Shown: positions 57,559-64,000 of the stretch, in pieces | Layout of the letters: each line of letters begins with the position of its first letter | How positions within the stretch are numbered: the first letter of the stretch is position 1 | Source: JAWKTM01 sp041399085 | GTDB taxonomy: Bacteria; Planctomycetota; Planctomycetia; Pirellulales; Pirellulaceae | Length of the DNA: 64,000 nt | Direction: 5' to 3' | Assembly (NCBI GenBank): GCA_041399085.1 | Contig: JAWKTM010000016.1 | Coordinates: 1-64,000 of the forward strand | Notes under the pieces: generated by a model | The model's input: the letters and a program-made list of their open reading frames with translations, nothing else | Databases searched by the model: none | Told to the model about the DNA's origin: nothing | Made by a program: the position numbers and the translations under genes

Positions 57559-60500
57559 TTACTCCTTCGAGATGAATTCGTCGAGGTTCAGCATCGCTCG
57601 GCCCACCATTATCCAGGCGGCCAGCTCGGATTTATCGACACTCGCGGGGACCGGCGTTGCGCCGACGATGGCGTCCGTGGCGGTTGAGTTCGCAGTCAAG
57701 GCGTTTTGCTGTTGAGCCAACAATCGAGCCACCGTCTTAAGCTCTGAGTCGCTGGGATCGCGAGCCAATGTCAATCGGAACAAGTAGGCGATGCGGTCAC
57801 GGTCGCGTTGTGTCGTGTCGGACTCGCCGGCTTGTTCCGGCACGGGTGTCTCTTCCACCACGCGGCGGCCCAGTTGCTGAGCACATTCAAAAAACGCCGG
57901 ATCGTTCCACAACGTCAGTGCTTGCAAAGGCGTGTTGCTGACCGTCCGTCTGGCCGTACACTCGGTTGAATCGGGTGAATCAAACGTCATCAACATCGGA
58001 TATGGCGATGTGCGTTGAAAGAATGTGTACAGCCCGCGGCGATAACGGTCATCGCCCTTGCTGGTTTCCCATTTGGCGCTATTGGCGTAAGTCAGCTTCG
58101 CGTACTCGGCTGGCTGAGGCGGCCGGACACTTGGCCCGCCTACCTTGCGGCTGAGTAAACCGCTGGCGGCCAGCGCCACGTCACGAATCAACTCGGCTTC
58201 CACGCGGCGGCGAGAATAGCGAGCCAGCAACACATTCTCTGGATCGATGTCGATCAGATCGGGGCGAGCGGCCGACGACTGTTGATAGGTGGCCGAGGTG
58301 GCGATCAAGCGATGGATGTGCTTCAAGCTCCATCCGCTGTCCACGAATTCGCTCGCCAACCAATCCAGCAACTCGGGATGTGAAGGCCGATCACCTTGCG
58401 TCCCAAAATCGTCGCTGGTCGCCACGAGCCCCCGCCCGAAATATCGTTGCCAGATGCGGTTCACGGTCACGCGCGGCGTCAGCGGATTGTCGGCCGACAC
58501 TAGCCAACTGGCCAAGTCCAAACGATCGGGCTTGTCACCTCGTAATTGCAGGTCAGGTAAGAACGGCAACACGGCGGCCTCAACCAAGGCGCCTTCCTTC
58601 TTTCGCAGAAAGTCGCCGCGTGGAAACACACGCGTCTCGCGCGCGGCGAAGCTCTGCTGCGATATCGACTGAGCCTTCGTCGCGGGCGGTTGCGGCGCTT
58701 GTTTAGCATGCTCGTCAGCCGCGGATTTCAACTTGGCCAGCTCCGGGTCGATGCCGCGGAAATAATTGGTCACGGCCTTCGCTTGTTCCGCCGAGCGATC
58801 GGCAGCGGCAACTTGCAACGCCGCGGCCACGTCGCCCGGCATGCCTTCCAAATCCAGCTCGCCCGTCGTGTCGGTGACGGACAGGCGGAATCGGCCCAGG
58901 TTATGCGGCTGCTCGCGGTTATAAGTCTGATCTAGCGTCACGACGATCCGCTTGTCCGTCGCCGCTTCGATCGGCTCCGTCAACGAGAAGGCCGCCACAT
59001 GACGTTTGCCAATCTCGGGGCTCACCGCCCAGCCGTCTTCGGGGTTGTCGTTGATGGCCAACGCCACATCCCATTGTGCCTGAGAGAAATCGGCCTTCGA
59101 CGCGCCGATCGTCAGCGTTTGCGGTTCCGAACCATCGGCGGCGATCACTTGCACGGCGAAGTTCGTCAACACAAAGTTGCCGTTCTCGGCACGACCGGGG
59201 CCTTGCTGCGGCAGGCTCTTATCCGGCAGCACCTCCAAGCGAATGGCGGTCACTCGCGGCAACGTCAGCGGCGCTTCGATCGTGTAAACATCCGACAACA
59301 CGTTTTTGCCGCTGGCCAAGATCGCGCCGTCCTTTTGCTGTTCCAGCTTCGCGTTGTGACGCGACGCCAGCTTCGTCGGCTGAAGCGTTGTCCAAGCTTG
59401 GGCATTTTTCGCCGCCGTCTGTTCCCAAGCGGCTTGGGCGGCCGGCAGTTGTTCCCGTTCATAAGCGGCGATCGCTTCCAGGAAGGGCTTGTGAGCCGCA
59501 TCGTACTTGGTCTTCGCTGCCTCGAAAGCCAACTGCTCGTGCGTTGTCGGGGCCGGAATATCCGACTCCGCCATGTAGTTGAAGAACGCATACAACGAGT
59601 AATAGTCGCGTTGGGTGATCGGGTCGTACTTGTGCGAGTGGCACTGCGCACAACCGACCGTGAGCCCCAACCAAGTCGTGCCGACCGTGTTCGTGCGGTC
59701 GATCGTCTTCTTCACACGATCCTCTTCCTGATCCGTGCCGCCTTCGGTGTTGTGCAACGTGTTGCGGTGAAAGCCGGCGGCCACGCGTTGCTCCAACGAA
59801 GCTTCGGGCAACATGTCTCCCGCAATCTGTTGGACGGTGAACTGATCGAAAGGCATGTCGCGGTTCAGCGCGTTGATGACCCATTCGCGGTAGCGCCAAG
59901 CGAACGGTCGCTGGCGATCCTTCTCGTATCCGTCGCTGTCGGCGTAGCGGGCAAGATCGAGCCAGTGTCGAGCCCAGCGTTCGCCGTAGTGCTCGGATTC
60001 CAGCAACCGGTCAACCAACCGCTCGTAGGCGTCGTCGCGATCGTCGGCCAGGAACGCATTAACCTCGTCGATCGTGGGTGGCAGGCCGATCAGATCGAGA
60101 TACGCGCGTCGCAACCGAGCCGACTTAGAAGCCTCGAGTGATGGTTGGATCATCTCATTCCTCAAACGATCCAGCACGAAGGCGTCGATCGGATTGCGGA
60201 CCCAATCCATCTCGTCCAGCATCGGAATCGCTGGCCGCGCGATCGGCTGAAACGCCCAATGCGAACTGGCGACCAATTGATTGTCGGCCGACTCGGGCCA
60301 ATCGGCGTCTTGCTCGATCCAAGCCCGCAGCAGGCCGATCTGTTCGGCGGTTAGCGGCGTGCCTTCGCCCTCGGGCGGCATGCGGCCGATGTCTTCGTTC
60401 AACCCGGCGACGGCCAGCAGCAACAGGCTCTCGCCGCTCTTGCCCGGCACGACCGCCGCGCCATGATCGCCGCCCTGAAACGCCCGCTTCTTGTTGTCCA

Positions 60501-60732
60501 GCCGTAGGCCGCCTTCTTGCATTTCCGCGCCGTGGCACGAATAACACGTCGCTCGCAAGATCGGCTGAACGTCTTGCACGAAGTCGACTTGGCGGGCAGC
60601 GGCGGGCGGTAATCGGTCGGCAACTTGATCGGCCGCTCGGGCTACCGGCGGCAAGCAAATCATGGCGAACGAAGCGACGCCGACGAGCGACATCAACCAA
60701 CGAACAGACATCCGCATGTCAATCGACTCCAT
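57559..60732 (-). CDS. Planctomycete cytochrome c (PSCyt1) / DUF1549 / DUF1553 exported protein
   Basis: About 1057 residues from ATG 60732 (ATGs at 60717 and 60711 are alternatives). Signal peptide WLMSLVGVASFAMICLPPVA. PSCyt1 domain has the heme motif ATCYSCHGAEMQEGG (CxxCH). DUF1549 follows (NPIDAFVLDRLRNEMIQPS, then GERWARHWLDLARYADSDGY), and DUF1553 near the C-terminus (PLTPRVTVNRIWQRYFGRGL then VATSDDFGTQGDRPSHPELL). It is probably a secreted redox protein of complex-carbohydrate metabolism; exact role unproven. Paired with the DUF1501 gene. Confidence 0.95.
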   Translation of the reverse strand: MESIDMRMSVRWLMSLVGVASFAMICLPPVARAADQVADRLPPAAARQVDFVQDVQPILRATCYSCHGAEMQEGGLRLDNKKRAFQGGDHGAAVVPGKSGESLLLLAVAGLNEDIGRMPPEGEGTPLTAEQIGLLRAWIEQDADWPESADNQLVASSHWAFQPIARPAIPMLDEMDWVRNPIDAFVLDRLRNEMIQPSLEASKSARLRRAYLDLIGLPPTIDEVNAFLADDRDDAYERLVDRLLESEHYGERWARHWLDLARYADSDGYEKDRQRPFAWRYREWVINALNRDMPFDQFTVQQIAGDMLPEASLEQRVAAGFHRNTLHNTEGGTDQEEDRVKKTIDRTNTVGTTWLGLTVGCAQCHSHKYDPITQRDYYSLYAFFNYMAESDIPAPTTHEQLAFEAAKTKYDAAHKPFLEAIAAYEREQLPAAQAAWEQTAAKNAQAWTTLQPTKLASRHNAKLEQQKDGAILASGKNVLSDVYTIEAPLTLPRVTAIRLEVLPDKSLPQQGPGRAENGNFVLTNFAVQVIAADGSEPQTLTIGASKADFSQAQWDVALAINDNPEDGWAVSPEIGKRHVAAFSLTEPIEAATDKRIVVTLDQTYNREQPHNLGRFRLSVTDTTGELDLEGMPGDVAAALQVAAADRSAEQAKAVTNYFRGIDPELAKLKSAADEHAKQAPQPPATKAQSISQQSFAARETRVFPRGDFLRKKEGALVEAAVLPFLPDLQLRGDKPDRLDLASWLVSADNPLTPRVTVNRIWQRYFGRGLVATSDDFGTQGDRPSHPELLDWLASEFVDSGWSLKHIHRLIATSATYQQSSAARPDLIDIDPENVLLARYSRRRVEAELIRDVALAASGLLSRKVGGPSVRPPQPAEYAKLTYANSAKWETSKGDDRYRRGLYTFFQRTSPYPMLMTFDSPDSTECTARRTVSNTPLQALTLWNDPAFFECAQQLGRRVVEETPVPEQAGESDTTQRDRDRIAYLFRLTLARDPSDSELKTVARLLAQQQNALTANSTATDAIVGATPVPASVDKSELAAWIMVGRAMLNLDEFISKE

Positions 60733-60950
60733 GAGGACGAACGGGAAGCGTAAGGCGAGACCGTGCCCAACGGCAGGCTTCCGGCAGGAATGACTTAGTA
60801 GAACAGATCAACCGCCGCAAATCAAACGGAAAGCGGCCTCGAGCGAGCCCGGCGGAGCATCGTCGAGCGGCACCGATTCGCTATGATGTCGCGCCGGATA
60901 TCATTTCTCAAGCGAACGATTTTTACTCGCCCCGACGCAGGAGCACCTGG

Positions 60951-62237
60951 ATGCGACACGCCCCGATTCCCGCCGATCTGTTTATCGAAAACCGAGCACG
61001 ACTGGCCGCCGGCATGAAGCCGAACTCGCTGGCCGTCGTCAACGCCAATGACGTGCTGCCCACGAACGCCGATGGCAGCCTGCCGCTCGTGCCGAATTCC
61101 GATCTGTTCTATCTGTCGGGCATTGAACAAGAGGAGTCGATTCTGCTGCTGTTCCCGGACGCGTTCGACCCGAAGCATCGCGAGATCTTGTTCATCCGCC
61201 CCAGCAGCGACGAACTGAAAATCTGGGAAGGGCATAAGCATACGAAGGACGAAGCGCGGCAGATTTCGGGCGTCGCGAATGTGAAATGGATTACCGAGTT
61301 TCCGCGGTTGTTTCACATGTTGATGTGCGAAGCCGAGCACGTTTATTTGAACACGAACGAACATCGACGGATGGCTAACGAAGTGCCGACGCGCGACGAG
61401 CGTTTCATTCGTGATGTCCAGCAACGATATCCGCTGCACTGCTACCACCGCTTGGCGCGGCTGCTGCACCCGTTGCGAGTGGTCAAATCGTCGGCCGAGA
61501 TCGACTTGCTTAAAGAAGCCATCGACATCACGGCGGATGGGTTTCAGCGGGTGTTGAAGTTCACCAAACCGGGCGTTGGCGAACACGAAGTCGAGGCCGA
61601 GTTCGCCCATGAGTTTACTCGACGCCGAGCGAAGTTCGCCTACACACCGATCGTGGCCGCGGGCGCCAATTCGTGCGTATTGCATTACATCGCCAATGAC
61701 CAAGTTTGTCAGGATGGCCAAGTTTTATTGCTGGACGTGGCCGCTTCCTATGCGAACTACAACGCGGACCTGACTCGCACGATTCCGGTCAACGGCCGGT
61801 TCACGGCGCGACAGCGGCAAGTTTATGACGCGGTGCTGCGCGTGCTGCGACAGTCAATCGCCGGCGCCGTTGTTGGCAAGATGCACCGCGATTGGCAGAA
61901 GGAGTCTCAGAATATGATGAACGAAGAGATGCTCAGCTTGGGGCTCATCACACAACAGGACATCGATCGCGAAACAGAAGATGAAATGGCCTGCCGCAAG
62001 TACTATATGCACGGTTTGGGCCATCCGCTCGGTCTGGATGTACACGATGTGGGATTCGCCAACGAACCGTTCGCGCCGGGATGGGTGCTGACGGTCGAGC
62101 CGGGCATCTACATCCCCGAAGAAGGATTTGGGGTGCGTTTAGAGAACGATATCGTTGTCACCGAGCAAGGACCGGTCGACTTAATGGCTCACATTCCGCT
62201 CGAAGCCGACGAAATCGAAGCCGCCATGAACTCGTGA
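60951..62237 (+). CDS. pepP: Xaa-Pro aminopeptidase (aminopeptidase P family)
   Basis: 428 residues from ATG 60951. N-terminal creatinase-type domain (about 1-170, starting MRHAPIPADLFIENRARLAA) and a pita-bread catalytic domain. The five metal ligands are visible: Asp in LLLDVAA, Asp in YNADLTRT, His in HGLGHPLGLDVHD, Glu in TVEPGIYI and Glu in RLENDIVVTE. It releases N-terminal residues before proline. Cytosolic. Separate from the convergent DUF1553 gene; the HtrA gene follows in the same direction. Confidence 0.94.
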   Translation: MRHAPIPADLFIENRARLAAGMKPNSLAVVNANDVLPTNADGSLPLVPNSDLFYLSGIEQEESILLLFPDAFDPKHREILFIRPSSDELKIWEGHKHTKDEARQISGVANVKWITEFPRLFHMLMCEAEHVYLNTNEHRRMANEVPTRDERFIRDVQQRYPLHCYHRLARLLHPLRVVKSSAEIDLLKEAIDITADGFQRVLKFTKPGVGEHEVEAEFAHEFTRRRAKFAYTPIVAAGANSCVLHYIANDQVCQDGQVLLLDVAASYANYNADLTRTIPVNGRFTARQRQVYDAVLRVLRQSIAGAVVGKMHRDWQKESQNMMNEEMLSLGLITQQDIDRETEDEMACRKYYMHGLGHPLGLDVHDVGFANEPFAPGWVLTVEPGIYIPEEGFGVRLENDIVVTEQGPVDLMAHIPLEADEIEAAMNS

Positions 62238-62306
62238 TCCTCGCCTTTCGATGGAAAGGTGTTAGCCCCGGATCGCAAAGCAAACGACCATAAGGAGAGC
62301 TTGAGT

Positions 62307-63575
62307 ATGAGACGGTATATCATCCTCTGCACAGTTTCCGCCTTTCTCGGATCCATATTTGCCTTTGCGTTGACGCAAATGGTGTTGGAGCCGCCAACGG
62401 TCGCGGATGATGGAGCGGCAAAACGCGAGAGTGCCGCGGCATTGGAAACGCCGAGTTCGGTTCGTGAAAGTGAGACATCGGCGAATTCGCCTCCGCCCAA
62501 CCGATTGGCCCAGCGCGGTCCGGTCCGAGCGGCCGAGTCGCCGACAGTCCACGGCGGCGCGACGCCGTTTGAACCGCCTGCGGATCGTTTTACCGCCGAG
62601 GAGCAAGTGAATATCAGCGTCTATGAGAACGTAAATCGTAGTGTGGTGAACATCACCACCAAGTCGGTGCGGGGCGATGCCTTTTTCTTCGAAGAGATGA
62701 CGACCGAAGGATCGGGATCCGGTTCCGTGTTGGATAAGGAAGGTCATATTCTTACCAACTTTCACGTCATCGAAGGCGCGCAGGAAGCTCGTGTAACGCT
62801 CTTCAACGGCGAATCTTTCGTCGCCGGGATCGTGGGGCAAGATCCCGACAATGATATGGCGGTGCTGCGAATCGAGGCCCCGGCCGACGTGCTTTTTCCG
62901 GTGACATTGGGAGATTCGGGCTATCTCAAAGTTGGTCAGAAGATCTACGCCATTGGGAATCCTTTTGGGCTGGAACGCACGCTGACCGTGGGGATCATTT
63001 CCAGCTTGAATCGACAACTGCCATCGCGCAATCGACGCATGATGAAATCCATTATCCAAATCGACGCGGCGCTCAATCGCGGCAACTCGGGCGGTCCCCT
63101 GCTGAACAGTCACAGTGAGCTGATTGGCATGAACACGGCGATCGCCAGCAGCACGGGCGAGAACACGGGCGTCGGGTTTGCTATTCCGGTCAGCACGATA
63201 CGGCGAGTGGTCCCGCAACTCATCGAGAACGGCCGCGTCATCCGTCCGGAAATTGGCATCACCCGGGTGTTGCAAACCGAAGGGGGCTTAGTCATCGTAA
63301 GCGTGGCGGACGGCGGTCCGGCGGATCAGGCTGGCTTACAAGGCTTCAAGGCCGTGCGGACTCAACGCCGCCGCGGTCCGTTTGTTTATGAAGAAACTCG
63401 TATCGACAAGAGCAGCGCGGACATAATCACGGCCATTGATGGACAACAAGTTCGTACGGCCGACGAGTTGTTGACGATTATCGAAAACCATAAACCGGGC
63501 GAGCGGGTCGTTGTCACGGTTGTTCGTCAGAACGACATTGTCGAAGTGCCCGTGGTTTTAGGCGAGGATCGGTAG
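62307..63575 (+). CDS. HtrA/DegP-type serine protease with one PDZ domain
   Basis: 422 residues from ATG 62307, preceded by aaggag at 62292. The N-terminal hydrophobic helix (IILCTVSAFLGSIFAFALTQ) is a signal anchor. Catalytic triad: His in ILTNFHVIEG, Asp in DPDNDMAVLRIE, Ser in RGNSGGPLLNSHSE. PDZ starts at about VIVSVADGGPADQAGLQGFK, with an unusual charged insert (RTQRRRGPFVYEETRIDKSS). An envelope quality-control protease, unusually long in the linker before the catalytic domain (Ser/Pro-rich). Confidence 0.95.
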   Translation: MRRYIILCTVSAFLGSIFAFALTQMVLEPPTVADDGAAKRESAAALETPSSVRESETSANSPPPNRLAQRGPVRAAESPTVHGGATPFEPPADRFTAEEQVNISVYENVNRSVVNITTKSVRGDAFFFEEMTTEGSGSGSVLDKEGHILTNFHVIEGAQEARVTLFNGESFVAGIVGQDPDNDMAVLRIEAPADVLFPVTLGDSGYLKVGQKIYAIGNPFGLERTLTVGIISSLNRQLPSRNRRMMKSIIQIDAALNRGNSGGPLLNSHSELIGMNTAIASSTGENTGVGFAIPVSTIRRVVPQLIENGRVIRPEIGITRVLQTEGGLVIVSVADGGPADQAGLQGFKAVRTQRRRGPFVYEETRIDKSSADIITAIDGQQVRTADELLTIIENHKPGERVVVTVVRQNDIVEVPVVLGEDR

Positions 63576-63704
63576 CGCATTCATAGTGCGTGGGAATTGG
63601 TGTCCGCAGTTGGTCAGTAAAGTCTCGTTGGCTGGTCCGAAGTGTGATAGTCAATGTGTGATAGTTATTGAAAGCAAGGCAGTTTACGTCAGGAGATACC
63701 ATTC

Positions 63705-64000
63705 GTGAAAGCGTTCATTTCCTTAGCCGCATCGCTGGCGTTCCTGTTGTCGCTACCAAACACGGGCTGGTCGGATGAAGCGGCCGTGCGCCAAACCCTG
63801 GAAAAATACATCGCGGCTTTCAATAGCAAAGACCTGAAGGCAGTCGCGTCCACTTGGGCCGCCAACGGCGTTCATATCGATCGCGAATCGGGAGCCAGGA
63901 CGGAAGGCCGTGACGCGATCATGGCCGATATTAAATCGGCATTCGAGCAGCAGCCGGCGCTACGTTTGGCTGGGCGGATTGATCAGATTCGGCTCCTCAA
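63705..64000 (+). CDS. SnoaL-like (NTF2 fold) exported protein, 3' end outside window
   Basis: GTG 63705 with an aggaga site at 63691. Signal peptide KAFISLAASLAFLLSLPNTG (ending near GWSD), then the start of an NTF2-like domain: VRQTLEKYIAAFNSKDLKAV, WAANGVHID, GRDAIMADI. The rest is beyond the window. Members bind small ligands or act as hydrolases or isomerases; which cannot be told from this fragment. Confidence 0.75.
   Translation, partial: MKAFISLAASLAFLLSLPNTGWSDEAAVRQTLEKYIAAFNSKDLKAVASTWAANGVHIDRESGARTEGRDAIMADIKSAFEQQPALRLAGRIDQIRLL

Noticed and set aside
58999..60141. Long plus-strand ORF (380 aa)
   Set aside because: Antisense shadow of the DUF1549/DUF1553 gene.
62262..63275. 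Minus-strand ORF (337 aa)
   Set aside because: Antisense shadow of the HtrA gene.

Overview
The window reads as a chromosome segment of a planctomycete, most likely of the Pirellulales type. The reasons are the paired DUF1549/DUF1553 (with a planctomycete cytochrome c motif) and DUF1501 genes, the exported sugar-isomerase and Gfo/Idh oxidoreductase pair, the DUF1080-FGE fusion, a large secreted beta-helix protein, a HemQ-type heme enzyme and a Ser/Thr kinase with a C-terminal membrane anchor. GC is high except around 49.3-53.6 kb. No rRNA, tRNA or cas gene was recognised.

Layout. 1-10.3 kb: housekeeping genes (partial TPR protein, PHA-granule-type protein, apt, a membrane protein, a very long Tex with acidic inserts, LOG-family protein, class I fructose bisphosphatase, a zinc-ribbon membrane protein). 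10.7-16.5 kb: one giant DUF4114/beta-helix secreted protein whose frame is broken three times. 16.5-18.5 kb: a decayed orphan gene followed by two palindromic repeat arrays. 18.6-28.7 kb: a DapA-like aldolase, a broken GT-C-like membrane protein, hemQ, a small membrane protein, a FabF-like ketosynthase, an FGE-like fusion, floA and a broken exported methyltransferase. 28.9-38.6 kb: a broken AtuA-family gene, a Rieske protein, a radical SAM protein with an internal tandem duplication, a DUF433 antitoxin with a truncated toxin, a 41-bp array, cysK, a broken PhoX-like phosphatase, an oxidoreductase and a sugar isomerase. 38.8-47.5 kb: a membrane protein, a 42-bp array and its neighbouring orphan gene, a Ser/Thr kinase, a pseudouridine synthase, Maf, an HlyD-like protein, a pterin dehydratase, a lipoprotein, a membrane protein and a Cys-rich exported protein. 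47.5-53.6 kb: an accessory island of repeats, a broken FN3 gene with a 21-bp array, a decayed ApaLI-like restriction-modification pair and unrecognised debris. 53.7-64 kb: a quinone oxidoreductase, an NHL-repeat protein, the DUF1501/DUF1553 pair, an aminopeptidase P, an HtrA protease and a partial SnoaL-like gene.

The most unusual signal is four separate intergenic arrays (18.2, 33.75, 39.55 and 48.6 kb). Each is about 270-340 bp long. Three have seven units at 40-42 bp spacing and one has about 16 units at 21 bp. The units are hairpin-forming or palindromic, and each locus has its own motif but the same helical-turn spacing. Three of the four lie 5' of an orphan gene (a helical protein, a decayed helical protein, an FN3 protein). 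This shared geometry without shared sequence is the best candidate for an undescribed system.

Caution: many genes carry small indels that restore frame downstream, and one gene holds a 258-bp tandem duplication whose first copy is error-rich. Much of the apparent gene breakage may be sequencing or assembly error and not real decay.
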